64,000 nucleotides of DNA from Comamonas sp. (GCA_031277805.1 JAITLR010000009.1:62001-126000), one strand, 5' to 3'; positions 53,655-63,773 are shown, counted from the stretch's first letter. Numbers and translations: made by a program. Notes: generated by a model not told the origin, from the letters alone.

Positions 53655-53730
53655 CCCCCTGAGCTGCCGCACCGCTTCCCCGGCAGCCTTGCCGCACAGG
53701 CTCTTGCTCGCTGCCCGCTCACCAGGAGTG
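53655..53730 (+). repeat. GC-rich post-stop repeat, copy 6 (worn)
   Basis: CCCCCTGAGCTGCCGCACCG starts six bases after the stop of the DUF4124-like gene; the right end keeps GGCTCTTGCTCGCTGCCC. The most diverged copy. Confidence 0.5.
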
Positions 53731-53759
53731 CGCCTGTTCTTAAATTCATGGCGTGCCTT

Positions 53760-54716
53760 TCAGCCGCGCAGGCCTTGTTCCACCGTAGGGTAGAGCAGCT
53801 TCAGGCCCAGCTCCTGCTTGAGCCGCTGGTTACACAGGCGTCTTGACTCACTCATAAAACTCAGCAGCGTGGCAGGCAATTCAGCACTTGCCTGCTCGCG
53901 TGAAATACGTGGAGGCCTGGGCAGACCGTAGAGATCCGCAGCCAGGTCAAAGTAGTCCCCCATCTTCAGCTGCGTATCGTCGCTGGCGTGATAGATACGC
54001 TGCGGTCTGCCGTGCCACAAAGCCTTGAGACTGGCACGGGCCAGGTCTTCCGCATGAATATGGTTGGTGTAGACATCGTCCTCGGACCGCAATACCGCCG
54101 TGCCACGCAGCAACCTTGTGCGTGGCGTGCCACCTTCACGGTCTGGCGCGTAAATGCCCGGAACGCGCAAGATGCTCACACGCATTCTCTGCAGACCTTG
54201 GCTCCCTGCACTGCGCATGCCTTGCTCGGCATGCACACGCCGCCAGGCCCTACCTGTCGCAGGTGCGAGGCTACGGGTTTCGTCGACCCACTGGCCCTGA
54301 CAATCCCCATAGACGCCCGAGGTTGAGGCATAAACCAGACTGCGCGGCGCACTGCCTCGCCGCAGCGCTCTGAGCAAAGCGCGACTGCGGTCATCTCTTT
54401 GCCAGCCTTGCTCGCCTTCTCGCAAATTGGGAGGAGGTGCCAGATACAACACTCTTGTCGCGACACCTGCCAGTCGCCTCAGGCTTTTCGGTTGGTCCAG
54501 ATCACCCTGGAGCGGACACACGGCCTGCATGCGCAACGCGGGCAGGCGAGCGCGGTCACGACTGATCGCCAGAACCTGGACGAAGCGCGACCCAGAAAGC
54601 CCGCTCACCAGCCTGCGCGCAATGCGCTGACCAATATCGCCATAGCCGACGATGAGCACGCGTTCGCGACGAAAGCGCGCTGGTAGCGCGCCCAATGGGC
54701 TTTGGTTTGAGGGCAA
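53760..54716 (-). CDS. NAD(P)-dependent epimerase/dehydratase family protein
   Basis: 318-residue extended SDR-like protein. Rossmann motif VLIVGYGDIGQRIARRL near residue 20 (GxGxxG form), VYASTSGVYGDC near 128, and NHIHAEDLARASLKAL near 218. The usual YxxxK is weak (RVHAEQGMR), so catalysis is uncertain. Start is a TTG with no clear ribosome site; a TTG nearer the Rossmann strand is possible. Confidence 0.78.
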   Translation of the reverse strand: MPSNQSPLGALPARFRRERVLIVGYGDIGQRIARRLVSGLSGSRFVQVLAISRDRARLPALRMQAVCPLQGDLDQPKSLRRLAGVATRVLYLAPPPNLREGEQGWQRDDRSRALLRALRRGSAPRSLVYASTSGVYGDCQGQWVDETRSLAPATGRAWRRVHAEQGMRSAGSQGLQRMRVSILRVPGIYAPDREGGTPRTRLLRGTAVLRSEDDVYTNHIHAEDLARASLKALWHGRPQRIYHASDDTQLKMGDYFDLAADLYGLPRPPRISREQASAELPATLLSFMSESRRLCNQRLKQELGLKLLYPTVEQGLRG

Positions 54717-54825
54717 AATCGGAACCTGCTGCGTAAACGGAATAGAGGGTCATCCACGCTGCTGCGACTGCAGTAACGCCGGGTCAATGACTGCCAGTTA
54801 CGCCTTCAAGGATAACCAAAACGTC

Positions 54826-55872
54826 ATGACCGAGATTGCCAACGCTTCGTTTGAAATTACCGTCCAGCCCAGCGGCCGTGCTTTTGCCACTCAAGGCACA
54901 GAAACCATTCTGGCCGCAGCCATACGTACCGGCGTAGGCCTGCCCTACGGTTGCAAGGACGGGGCCTGTGGCTCCTGCAAGTGCAAGAAGCTCAGCGGTG
55001 AAGTCAGCCACGGCACCCACTCGGACAAGGCTCTGACCGCCGAAGAGGAAGCCAGCGGCTATGTTCTGACCTGCTGCGCCACACCACACACCGATGTGGT
55101 GCTGGAATCGCGCCAGGTCACGGATGCCAGTTCCTTCCCCATCAAGAAGATGCCTGTGCGCGTGGCCGCGCTCGAGAAGAAGTCGCATGACGTGATGCAG
55201 GTACGCCTGCAGCTGCCAGCCAGCGAAAAATTCCAGTACCACGCGGGCCAGTACGTGGAATTCATCCTGCGTGATGGCGCTCGCCGCGCCTATTCCATGG
55301 CCACCGCGCCCCATGTGCAGGACACGGCTCCGGGTCTGGAGCTACACATCCGCCACATGCCCGGCGGCAAATTCACCGACCATGTGTTCGGCGCCATGAA
55401 GGAAAAGGAAATTTTGCGCGTGGAAGGCCCGTTCGGCAGCTTCTTCCTGCGCGAGGACTCGGACAAGCCCATCATCCTGTTGGCCTCGGGCACGGGCTTT
55501 GCCCCCATCAAGGCATTGATTGAGCATATGCGTCACAAAGGCAGCAACCGTCCTGTGACCCTGTACTGGGGTGGCCGCCGCCCGTCCGACCTGTACTACG
55601 CCGACTGGATTGCGGAGCATACAGCCTCCATGCCCCAATTCAAGTACGTACCCGTGGTCTCCGATGCTCTGGACGAAGATGCCTGGACTGGCCGTACCGG
55701 CTTTGTGCACCAGGCTGTGCTGGATGACTTTGCCGATCTGTCGGGCTATCAGGTTTATGCCTGCGGCGCCCCCATTGTGGTGGATTCTGCGCGCACCGCT
55801 TATACCAGCCAGCGTGCGCTACCCGAGGAAGAGTTCTACGCCGACGCCTTCACCTCCGAAGCGGACAAGTAA
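54826..55872 (+). CDS. Ferredoxin-FAD reductase (CDP-deoxyglucoseen reductase type)
   Basis: 348 residues. An N-terminal plant-type 2Fe-2S domain (YGCKDGACGSCKCK, later LTCCATP) is joined to an FAD domain (RAYSMATAP) and an NAD domain (LLASGTGFAPIKALIEH, YACGAP). This layout is that of AscD-like and aromatic-oxygenase reductases. It could serve a Rieske oxygenase such as the one at 4012, but is not linked. ATG 54826 chosen to match homologues; 54787 is possible. Confidence 0.87.
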   Translation: MTEIANASFEITVQPSGRAFATQGTETILAAAIRTGVGLPYGCKDGACGSCKCKKLSGEVSHGTHSDKALTAEEEASGYVLTCCATPHTDVVLESRQVTDASSFPIKKMPVRVAALEKKSHDVMQVRLQLPASEKFQYHAGQYVEFILRDGARRAYSMATAPHVQDTAPGLELHIRHMPGGKFTDHVFGAMKEKEILRVEGPFGSFFLREDSDKPIILLASGTGFAPIKALIEHMRHKGSNRPVTLYWGGRRPSDLYYADWIAEHTASMPQFKYVPVVSDALDEDAWTGRTGFVHQAVLDDFADLSGYQVYACGAPIVVDSARTAYTSQRALPEEEFYADAFTSEADK

Positions 55873-55993
55873 GCGGCTTGCTGCGCGTATCCCTCGGGTG
55901 AAAATCTCAACACCCTAGGGTTTACGCGCAAAATTCCTGTTTGAATAACTGCCTGCTCCAGCAGGGTTGCATTTTTTTGCACAATAGCCAGCC

Positions 55994-56962
55994 ATGAACC
56001 GTAGAAACAGCCTTCTCTCGGTCATGGCGGCCGTTGCTGCCTTGGCCACTCCCCTCTCCCAGGCCCAAGAACCCATCCGTCTGATCGTGCCTTATGCGCC
56101 TGGTGGTCCGCTGGACATCACATCGCGCGCCCTGGCCGAGCGAGTGCGTGACTCTCTCGGTGTGGTCATCATCGACAACAAGGCTGGTGCCGGCGGCAAT
56201 ATCGGCGCCGACGCCATCGCCAAGGCCAATCCTGATGGCATGACCATCGGCCTGGCAGCGACTGCGACTCACGCTGTCAACCCCTGGCTCTATACCAAGA
56301 TGCCCTATGACGCGGGCAAGGATTTTGCAGGTATCACCCAGATGGTGCGCGTGCCCAATGTGCTGGTAATGAATGCTGCCAAGGCCGAGCAACTCAAGAT
56401 CCATACCGTGGCCGACCTGGTCACCTATGCCAAGAGCCATCCCGGCAAGCTGAACTACGGCAGTGGCGGCAATGGATCCGCAGGCCATCTGGCAGGCGAG
56501 ATGCTCAAACAAAAGGCTGGTATCTTTGCGCTGCATGTACCCTACCGTGGCGCCAATCCCGCCCAGCTGGCCCTGCTGTCGGGCGAGGTTGACTTCAACA
56601 TCGACAATCTGGCTGCAGCCGCCCCCAATATCAAGAGTGGCAAGCTGGTGGCCCTGGCAGTGACATCGCTCAATGCAACGCCCCTGTTGCCCAATGTGCC
56701 TCCACTGTCCAAGACCTATCCCGGCTTTGCGATTGATACCTGGTGGGGCCTGGTCGCACCGGCTGGTACACCCAAGCCCGTTCTGGACAAGCTGAGCAAA
56801 GCCTTTAACGAAGCCCTGCAAGCCCCTGAAACCAAGACCCGCTTCAACGCCTTGATGGCCGAGCCCGTAGGTTCCACGCCTGCCGAGTTCGACAAGTTCA
56901 TGGCTGCGGAACGAGCCAAGTACCAGCCCATCGTCAAAGCCTCTGGCGCCAAGGTGGACTGA
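55994..56962 (+). CDS. Bug/TctC family periplasmic receptor
   Basis: 322 residues, signal ending PLSQAQ. PIRLIVPYAPGGPLDITSRA, NKAGAGGNIGADAIAKANPDG, YGSGGNGSAGHLAGEMLK and HVPYRGANPAQLALLSGEVD mark the family. Orphan receptor; ligand unknown. About as different from the 43936 receptor as typical paralogues. Confidence 0.92.
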   Translation: MNRRNSLLSVMAAVAALATPLSQAQEPIRLIVPYAPGGPLDITSRALAERVRDSLGVVIIDNKAGAGGNIGADAIAKANPDGMTIGLAATATHAVNPWLYTKMPYDAGKDFAGITQMVRVPNVLVMNAAKAEQLKIHTVADLVTYAKSHPGKLNYGSGGNGSAGHLAGEMLKQKAGIFALHVPYRGANPAQLALLSGEVDFNIDNLAAAAPNIKSGKLVALAVTSLNATPLLPNVPPLSKTYPGFAIDTWWGLVAPAGTPKPVLDKLSKAFNEALQAPETKTRFNALMAEPVGSTPAEFDKFMAAERAKYQPIVKASGAKVD

Positions 56963-56989
56963 TAAAAATGAGTAGGAAACCGGTGCCGC

Positions 56990-58543
56990 TCACCGGCTTC
57001 CTACCTTTGCGCAGCCCAACGCCTCGGCTTGCTGCGTGTTGATGTGCCAGAGTACCTGTCCATGGCTGGCCGTCACCTGCTCGGCCTGAGTCAGAAATGG
57101 AAAATCCTTTGGCATTTCGCTGCGCCCAACCAGCCAGGCCGTACCGTCCTGGCAAAGGCTGCTGCGCACAGCCTCCATAGGCAACAATGTGGTTTTGGCC
57201 AAGGCCGGACTGAACGCTGCCGCATCCAGCAGTTCCGTACGCCAGTTGTCACGGTGGCTCTGCCGCGCATTTTGCCAATCCTCCACAACCTTCACAGGTT
57301 GCTTCAACTGGGCATAAAAAGGCAGGTCGTACACATATTCCTTGAGCATGTAGACCGGCTCCTGCGGCTTCGCCTGCTGCTGCAAGACCAGGCTCAAAGG
57401 CTTGGCAGAGTAGTTTTGCTTGACGACCAAAGCTCCGACCACAACCAGACCGATGAGCGCGCTAGCCAGCACCGAAATACTCCACCACCGGCGCGCACGT
57501 TCCGACTGGATGAGTTCAAGACTGAGATCCGCCATCAGCCATGCCAAGGCAGGCACGGCGGGAATGATGTAGCCGATCAGCTTGGACTGCGGCAAAGAAA
57601 AGAACAGAACAATGCAGATGACCGTCAGCCCCATCAGCAAACGGACATCGGGCAATACTCCGCCTGCAGCCCGCCAGTAGCTGCGGGAGACCACCTTCTT
57701 TGTCCAAAGCAGGCAAGGCAGGCTGCAAACGGCAAGGGCTGCCGGATAAAACCAGAACGGCTCGACATTGTTGAAGCCCCCGGATGCAAAGCGCTGAAAA
57801 TGCTGCACTATGAAGAAGTAGTGCAAAAAGCCGTCAAACCTTTGCTGCATCAACACAGACCAAGGTGCGGCAACCAGCAAAAACAGCAACAGTCCAGGCA
57901 ATGAAATCAGCACCCACAGACTACGCCAGCGCCTGCGCACGACCAGCCACAGAAAGATGACCATGGCTGGCAGCACAAAGCCAATCAGGCCCTTGGCCAG
58001 CACGCCCAATGCAGCCAACAGATAGGCCAGAAGCAGCGATTTTCGATAGTTCTGGCTCGACTCGAAGCACAGCGCCGTATGGGCCAGGCACAGAATGGTT
58101 GCCGTGATACAGCCTGCGACCAGGGTATCCAGATTGGCAAACTGCGCCCCCAGAAAGAACAGCGGCTGCGCCAGCAGGACCGGCACCGTTCGCCGCGCCC
58201 TCTCTTCACCACACCAGCGCAAGGTAAAAAGGTATAACGCGTAGGCACCCAGGACAGCACCCACCAGAGACCCGGCTCGTGCGGCAAAGGCCGTGTGCCC
58301 GGTCAATGCCAAGGCCGCGCCTGAAATCCAGTAGAACAATGGCGGCTTGTGAAAAAAAGGCAGGCCGTTGAGTGTTGGCGTCAGCCAGTCTCCGGTGGCC
58401 AGCATTTCCCAGGCCACAGATGCATAGCGCCCTTCATCGGGCAACATCAGAGGTCTGATCCAGGCTGTGCAGCACAGGCACAGAACCATGACGAACAAGA
58501 CACGCCCCTTGCTCGCAAGCAACGCCTGATATGCCTTAGTCAT
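56990..58543 (-). CDS. ArnT-like glycosyltransferase family 39 membrane protein
   Basis: 517 residues with about eleven hydrophobic helices and a C-terminal periplasmic domain. The first loop reads PDEGRYASVAWEMLATGDWL and LPFFHKPPLFYW, the acidic-pair signature of lipid-linked sugar transferases such as ArnT (aminoarabinose to lipid A). The polyprenyl donor and target here are unknown; no arn operon adjoins. ATG 58543 with GAGGAAG five bases before it is preferred. Confidence 0.85.
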   Translation of the reverse strand: MTKAYQALLASKGRVLFVMVLCLCCTAWIRPLMLPDEGRYASVAWEMLATGDWLTPTLNGLPFFHKPPLFYWISGAALALTGHTAFAARAGSLVGAVLGAYALYLFTLRWCGEERARRTVPVLLAQPLFFLGAQFANLDTLVAGCITATILCLAHTALCFESSQNYRKSLLLAYLLAALGVLAKGLIGFVLPAMVIFLWLVVRRRWRSLWVLISLPGLLLFLLVAAPWSVLMQQRFDGFLHYFFIVQHFQRFASGGFNNVEPFWFYPAALAVCSLPCLLWTKKVVSRSYWRAAGGVLPDVRLLMGLTVICIVLFFSLPQSKLIGYIIPAVPALAWLMADLSLELIQSERARRWWSISVLASALIGLVVVGALVVKQNYSAKPLSLVLQQQAKPQEPVYMLKEYVYDLPFYAQLKQPVKVVEDWQNARQSHRDNWRTELLDAAAFSPALAKTTLLPMEAVRSSLCQDGTAWLVGRSEMPKDFPFLTQAEQVTASHGQVLWHINTQQAEALGCAKVGSR

Positions 58544-58715
58544 TTTCTTCCTCGCATCCATACGACGAGAGGCAGGCACGACCGCTTCGCTGCCACGGGG
58601 TTTTCGACATCCAGCACCTCTGCACCCAATCAATATGGGGCGCAGTATTCACTCAGCTCCTGAAGAACAGCTTAATGCGGCAAGAGACTGAAGAGCGGCA
58701 CCGACTTTCAGATAG

Positions 58716-58749
58716 CAAAAAGCCCAAGACACGGGATCTTGGGCTTTTC
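58716..58749 (-). terminator. Terminator of the pcnB-folK operon
   Basis: AAAAGCCCAAGA and TCTTGGGCTTTT form a 12-bp perfect stem with T4-5 on both strands, 18 bp after folK; may serve both directions. Confidence 0.88.
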
Positions 58750-58767
58750 AAAATGAAGCTTAGAGCA

Positions 58768-59289
58768 CTATGCGGGTACTGGCGCCTGCAACCACCACTG
58801 CGGCCCTTGGCTACGCACAATGCCTTGACCATGTACTTGCTGTAATTGCGCAGGGGTCACGCACTGCGGAGCTATCTCGGCCAGCGGCACCAGCACGAAA
58901 GCACGCTCCCACATGCGAGGGTGAGGGACTATCAATTCCGGGGCATCCGACTGCCAGCCGCCCCATAGTTCGATATCCAGATCCAGCGTGCGCGGTGCAT
59001 TGCGGTAAGGACGCTCGCGCCCTGCCTGCAGTTCGATGGCCTGCAATGCCTGCAGGAATGCCAAAGGAGTTTGCTGCGTTTTGACCAGAGCCACGGCATT
59101 CAGGTAGTCCGGCCCCGATGAGTCCACAGGCTTGGTACTGTAGAGCGACGACACCTCACGCAACTGCGTCCGAGGCAATGCAGCAATGGCCTGGACGGAC
59201 CATGCCAGTGTGCCTCGGGCATCACCGAGGTTTGCCCCCAGACCAATGGCCACCACATCGGCAGCCAGACCCGCAGATGGCTTACTCAT
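58768..59289 (-). CDS. folK: 2-amino-4-hydroxy-6-hydroxymethyldihydropteridine pyrophosphokinase
   Basis: FolK transfers pyrophosphate to the pterin in folate synthesis. 173 residues. IGLGANLGDARGTL, SSLYSTKPVD, QPDYLNAVA-like GPDYLNAVALVKT, RNAPRTLDLDIELWG and VPHPRMWERAFVLVPL are all family motifs. ATG 59289 overlaps the pcnB stop by eight bases, showing coupling; the larger open frame upstream is pcnB in another phase. Confidence 0.95.
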   Translation of the reverse strand: MSKPSAGLAADVVAIGLGANLGDARGTLAWSVQAIAALPRTQLREVSSLYSTKPVDSSGPDYLNAVALVKTQQTPLAFLQALQAIELQAGRERPYRNAPRTLDLDIELWGGWQSDAPELIVPHPRMWERAFVLVPLAEIAPQCVTPAQLQQVHGQGIVRSQGPQWWLQAPVPA

Positions 59290-60850
59290 GCGTGCTGGTA
59301 GCGGGCGCTCCGCCCCCAGAAGGCTTGCGACGGCGACGGCGTCGCTTCTTGGGTGCATCGCCTTCAGTCTCTGCGGCGACCTGATCCAGCGGGCTGCCTT
59401 CATCCTCCCCCTCGGACTTTTTCTTGGCAACACGATGCACCTTGGGCACAGCCTGCTGCTGGGCACGCTGGCGGGCGCGATGCTCGTCACGGGCCTGCGC
59501 AATCAGGTCATCGCGGCGGGCATCATCGGCTTGCGAGAACTCCTGCCACCAGCTGGCCAGGCTTTCCTCGACCTCGCCGATATCGGCACGCAGACGCATG
59601 AAGTCAAAGCCCGCACGGAAGCGCGGCTGCGCCACCATGGAGTAAGGCGTGGCCCCCGTGCGCTTGTCAAAGCGGGGTTGCATGACCCAGATCTCGCGCA
59701 TGTCCGCAGCCAGCTTGCCCCGGCCCGATACATCGCCAATACGCTGGTCAAACACTTCGTCAATCGACTCCTGGAGCGCGGGGAACGGGTGATAGCCCTT
59801 GCCCAGGCGCTTTTCCCAACCAGTCTTGACGTCTTGCCACAGCACGCATGCCAGCAGAAAGCTGGGCGCCACGGGCTTGCCTTCGGCTACACGGCGGTCG
59901 GTGTCCATGAGAGCAGCTTGCACAAACGGATGATCGGCACGCTCCATCACCACGTCCAGCAGCGGATAGATGCCGCGCGACAAACCCAGCTCCTGCAGTT
60001 GTGCCACGGAAGCAATCGCGTGGCCGGTCTGCAGCAGCTTGAGCATTTCGTCGAACAAACGGCTTTGCGGCACCTCGTTCAGCAGTGGTTCGCACTCCAC
60101 CAAGGGCTTGGCTGTCTTGGCTTCGAGCTTGAAGCCCTTGCTGTTGAGCTTGGCGGCAAAGCGCACGGCACGGATGATGCGCACCGGGTCTTCGCGGTAG
60201 CGTGTGGCCGGATCGCCGATCATGCGCAGCACCTTTTTCTTGGCGTCTGCGATGCCGCCGTGATAGTCGACCACGATCTGTGTCTCGGGGTCGTAATACA
60301 TGGCGTTGATGGTGAAGTCGCGGCGCGTGGCGTCCTGATCCTGCGGACCCCAGACGTTATCGCGCAGCACGCGGCCGCTGGCGTCCACCGCGTGCTTCAG
60401 GCCTGCCAGCTGATTCTTGCTGGTTCGTTCATTGCCACTGACCTGCTCGGCCGCGCTGTTGTCCAGAAATGCGCGGAAGGTGGAGACTTCAATGACCTCG
60501 TTTTCGCGGCCGCGGCCGTAGACCACGTGCACGATGCGAAAACGCTTGCCGATGATGAAGGCACGGCGGAACAGGTTCTTGACCTGCTCTGGCGTGGCGT
60601 TGGTGGCCACGTCAAAGTCCTTGGGACGCAGGCCCAGCAGCAGGTCGCGCACGGCGCCGCCCACGATGTAGGCATCAAAGCCCGAGCGCTTGAGCGTCTG
60701 TACCACATCGATGGCACGGCGGTCCACCAGATTCGGGTCGATGCCATGCACCTGAACCGGCACTTCATCACGTTTGCCGAACTTGGGCTTGCGCGAGCGA
60801 GGGGCTGCGGGCGCCTTGCCCAGCAGCTTGTCAATAATGGTCTTGATCAT
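59282..60850 (-). CDS. pcnB: Poly(A) polymerase I
   Basis: PcnB adds poly(A) tails that promote RNA decay and control ColE1-type plasmids. 522 residues. The nucleotidyltransferase core shows YIVGGAVRDLLLGLRPKDFD with the DxD metal pair, RRDFTINAMYYD and RYREDPVRIIRAVRFAAKL. The C-terminal 80 residues are basic (KKRRRRRRKP), typical of bacterial PAP. The stop of the HAD gene overlaps its start by four bases. Confidence 0.96.
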   Translation of the reverse strand: MIKTIIDKLLGKAPAAPRSRKPKFGKRDEVPVQVHGIDPNLVDRRAIDVVQTLKRSGFDAYIVGGAVRDLLLGLRPKDFDVATNATPEQVKNLFRRAFIIGKRFRIVHVVYGRGRENEVIEVSTFRAFLDNSAAEQVSGNERTSKNQLAGLKHAVDASGRVLRDNVWGPQDQDATRRDFTINAMYYDPETQIVVDYHGGIADAKKKVLRMIGDPATRYREDPVRIIRAVRFAAKLNSKGFKLEAKTAKPLVECEPLLNEVPQSRLFDEMLKLLQTGHAIASVAQLQELGLSRGIYPLLDVVMERADHPFVQAALMDTDRRVAEGKPVAPSFLLACVLWQDVKTGWEKRLGKGYHPFPALQESIDEVFDQRIGDVSGRGKLAADMREIWVMQPRFDKRTGATPYSMVAQPRFRAGFDFMRLRADIGEVEESLASWWQEFSQADDARRDDLIAQARDEHRARQRAQQQAVPKVHRVAKKKSEGEDEGSPLDQVAAETEGDAPKKRRRRRRKPSGGGAPATSTHE

Positions 60851-61551
60851 GGTGCTTCGCTAAATAGGTCCACGATGCGCCAGCCGCGTTCCTCGGCCAA
60901 GGCACGCAAGCGCGCATCGGGGTTGGTCGCCACTGGGTGATCCACTTTTTCAAGCAGCGGCACATCGTTCATGGAATCACTGTAGAAGGTGGTTTCCACC
61001 TCCTCCCAGCGCTGACCGCGCGCTCTCAGCCATTCGGTCATGCGCACTACCTTGCCTTCACGCATATTGGGCACGCCAGCGATCTCGCCAGTAAACCAGC
61101 CCTTGTCGTCGCGTACCAGTTCGGTGGCCAGCAGATGCTGCACGCCAAAAGCCTGAGCAATCGGTGCAGTCACAAATTCGTTGGTGGCCGAGGTGATGAC
61201 CACGGTATCGCCAGCATCCAGATGCTTTTGCACCAGCGCCATGGCGGCGGGCTTCATCGCGGGACGGATCACCTCGTCCATGAAGCGCCGGTGTGCGGCC
61301 GCCGATTCGGCTTCGCCACGCTCGACCACGGCGGCCGTGGCAAAACGCACGTAGTCGGGAATATTGAGCCTTCCAGCCAGATAGTCGTCAAAAAATGCGT
61401 CGTTCTGGCGGCCAAAGGCCTCACGCTCGCACCAGCCAATGGCGATGGAGAACTCGCCCCAGCCATGGTCGGAGTCCAGTGGCAGCAAGGTGTGGTCCAG
61501 GTCAAACAGCGCAAGCCTGGGCTTGTTCGGCGATTCAGAAGAAGTCGACAT
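60847..61551 (-). CDS. HAD-IB family phosphatase (SerB-like)
   Basis: 234 residues. Motif I DLDHTLLPLDSD, motif II VVITSATNEF, and motif IV YSDSMNDVPLL near residue 190, so a phosphatase with the Asp nucleophile in DLDHT. Linked family members dephosphorylate phosphoserine, histidinol phosphate or related compounds; substrate not assignable. First gene of the HAD-pcnB-folK operon. Confidence 0.88.
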   Translation of the reverse strand: MSTSSESPNKPRLALFDLDHTLLPLDSDHGWGEFSIAIGWCEREAFGRQNDAFFDDYLAGRLNIPDYVRFATAAVVERGEAESAAAHRRFMDEVIRPAMKPAAMALVQKHLDAGDTVVITSATNEFVTAPIAQAFGVQHLLATELVRDDKGWFTGEIAGVPNMREGKVVRMTEWLRARGQRWEEVETTFYSDSMNDVPLLEKVDHPVATNPDARLRALAEERGWRIVDLFSEAP

Positions 61552-61629
61552 GCAAATCCAACAAAAAATGCTGTGGCATGGCCAAAGCGGGAAGAGAAAC
61601 CCTGGAGACCCCAGGCAGAGCGCGTGGCT

Positions 61630-62328
61630 TCACTCGGTTTCCAGCATGGTCTTGAGCAACGGAATCGTGATGGCACGCTTGTTGCGCAATGCAAAGCCAT
61701 CCAGCATGTCCAGCAATTGCATCAGCGATCCCAGGTCGCGTGAAAAGCGCCTGAGCATGTAATCCATCACTTCGTCGCTCAGGAACACACCACGGGCATC
61801 GGCCTCCTGCCGCAACACGGCACGGCGTGCCGACTCGTCCAGCAGATGCAGCTGAAAGACATGGCCCCAGCCCAGGCGGGTGCGCAAGTCCTCACGCAGC
61901 TTGAGATCGGCCACGGGCAGTTGTCCGGCAGCCAGCACCCAGCGCGGCAAACCTGTAGCCGGACTGGTGGCATTCACAAACCAGTTGAAGGCGCGAGCCT
62001 GCTGAAAAGGCGTGTAAATGTCCACATCGTCCATCAACACCGCCACCCAGCGCTCGTCAAATGCGGGCGGAAAAGGCGTAGAGGCATCCATCCAGCCCAC
62101 TGTCGCGCCCTGCTCTCGCAGCGCTTCTCGCACGGCTTTGAGCAAATGGGTCTTTCCTGATCCAGCCTCACCCCACAGATAAGTGGGTACTGGCGTTCGC
62201 GTCTGTCGCAGCTGACCATCTCCCACCCAATGACGCAAATGGTCGATCAGGGCGGCATTGGGTCCGACAAAAAACCGCGACAGGGTCGGGCCGGGCGCCA
62301 TGCTGATATCCAGAGCCAGCTGCTTCAT
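61630..62328 (-). CDS. hda: DnaA regulatory inactivator Hda
   Basis: Hda, a DnaA AAA+ homologue, drives ATP hydrolysis on DnaA with the sliding clamp. 232 residues from MKQLALDI, which includes a clamp-binding QLALDI motif. Other features: YLWGEAGSGKTHLLKA (Walker A), VLMDDVD (Walker B), SRDLGSLMQLLDMLD sensor region. ATG 62337 is an alternative start. Divergent from purM. Confidence 0.92.
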   Translation of the reverse strand: MKQLALDISMAPGPTLSRFFVGPNAALIDHLRHWVGDGQLRQTRTPVPTYLWGEAGSGKTHLLKAVREALREQGATVGWMDASTPFPPAFDERWVAVLMDDVDIYTPFQQARAFNWFVNATSPATGLPRWVLAAGQLPVADLKLREDLRTRLGWGHVFQLHLLDESARRAVLRQEADARGVFLSDEVMDYMLRRFSRDLGSLMQLLDMLDGFALRNKRAITIPLLKTMLETE

Positions 62329-62684
62329 CTGCGACATACGCGCAGCGCCCCCTTTCCTGGGCACTCAACAGCCCATGCGGCGAAATCTGGCAGGAGATTC
62401 ATCAGCATCAATGTGGAAGATACAAAGCCCGGACGCGCATTCAGATCAGGCCTCGCAGGAATGCAGCAGCGCGATCTCTCGGTAACAAAAGCACTAATTT
62501 TAGTCTGTGGCGACGGCCTCCGGCCCCGTCAGGGATGATTTTGCCTACCGCCGATGTTGTCGTGAGGCCATGATTGCCCAGCAAAACCCTTTGACGCACG
62601 CCAAGCGCCCCCGTTGAACGGACGGGGGCCGTAGAATCCCGGGGTTTCCCGCCCACCCAGGGCGCTCCTGCACCGGACCCATCG
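62329..62684. promoter_or_regulatory. Divergent hda-purM control region
   Basis: 356 bp without a gene. A GC-rich hairpin, GCCCCCGT/ACGGGGGC (62607-62629), lies just before a TAGAAT box (62632-62637), which may be the purM -10; a TTGACG box at 62591 is not at a standard distance from it. Nothing else recognised. Confidence 0.4.
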
Positions 62685-63737
62685 ATGAGCTCTTCCGCAT
62701 CCTCCTCTACTCCCATTTCCTACAAAGACGCTGGCGTTGACATCGACGCGGGCGACGCCCTGGTCGAGCGCATCAAGCCGCTGGCCAAGAAGACCATGCG
62801 CGAAGGCGTGATGGCGGGCATCGGTGGCTTTGGTGCCCTGTTTGAAGTGCCCAAGCGCTACAAGGAACCCGTGCTGGTTTCCGGCACCGACGGCGTGGGC
62901 ACCAAGCTGAAGCTGGCTTTCGAGTGGAATATGCACGACACCGTGGGCATCGATCTGGTGGCCATGAGCGTGAACGATGTGCTGGTGCAAGGCGCCGAGC
63001 CCCTGTTCTTCCTGGACTACTTCGCCTGCGGCAAGCTGCATGTCGATACTGCCGCTGCCGTGGTGGGCGGCATCGCCAAGGGCTGCGAGCTGTCCGGCTG
63101 CGCACTGATCGGCGGCGAAACCGCTGAGATGCCCGGCATGTACCCCGATGGCGAATACGACCTGGCGGGCTTTGCCGTCGGCGCCGTGGAAAAGTCCAAG
63201 ATCTTGACCGGTCAGAACGTCAAGCCCGGCGACGTGGTGCTGGGCCTGGCCTCGCACGGCGTGCACTCCAACGGCTTCTCCCTGGTACGCAAGTGCATCG
63301 AGCGCGCTGAAAGCCTGGGCACCGTGCCCGAAACCCTGGACGGCAAGCCTTTCAAGGCTGCCATCATGGAGCCCACCCGCCTGTACGTGAAGAACGTGCT
63401 GACCGCACTGGAAAAGCACCCCATCAAGGCCCTGGCCCACATCACCGGTGGCGGTCTGCTGGAAAACATTCCCCGCGTGCTGCCCGAAGGCACGGCAGCA
63501 CACCTGAAAGCCGGCAGCTGGCCCCAGACCGAGCTGTTCGCCTGGCTGCAGAAGACCGCCGGCATTGACGATATCGAGATGAACCGCACGTTCAACAACG
63601 GTATCGGCATGGTGGTGGTGGTGGCAGCCGAAGAGGCGCAAGCCACGGCAGCCACGCTGGCCGAGCTGGGCGAGAAGGTCTACACCATCGGTGCCATCAC
63701 CGAAATCGGCGCCGGCAAGCCGGTTGAAGTGCGCTAA
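62685..63737 (+). CDS. purM: Phosphoribosylformylglycinamidine cyclo-ligase
   Basis: PurM makes aminoimidazole ribotide in purine synthesis. 350 residues. [70 protein letters not shown] core, [11 protein letters not shown] and [16 protein letters not shown] are family hallmarks. It is followed 36 bp later by a transporter gene, a usual betaproteobacterial neighbour. Confidence 0.97.
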   Translation: MSSSASSSTPISYKDAGVDIDAGDALVERIKPLAKKTMREGVMAGIGGFGALFEVPKRYKEPVLVSGTDGVGTKLKLAFEWNMHDTVGIDLVAMSVNDVLVQGAEPLFFLDYFACGKLHVDTAAAVVGGIAKGCELSGCALIGGETAEMPGMYPDGEYDLAGFAVGAVEKSKILTGQNVKPGDVVLGLASHGVHSNGFSLVRKCIERAESLGTVPETLDGKPFKAAIMEPTRLYVKNVLTALEKHPIKALAHITGGGLLENIPRVLPEGTAAHLKAGSWPQTELFAWLQKTAGIDDIEMNRTFNNGIGMVVVVAAEEAQATAATLAELGEKVYTIGAITEIGAGKPVEVR

Positions 63738-63773
63738 TCTAGTTACTTATCGCATCAGCCCTGTTCAGCTTGC

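Noticed and set aside
62529..63641. 370-codon minus-strand open frame
   Set aside because: Antisense of purM, low complexity His/Gln content, no motif.
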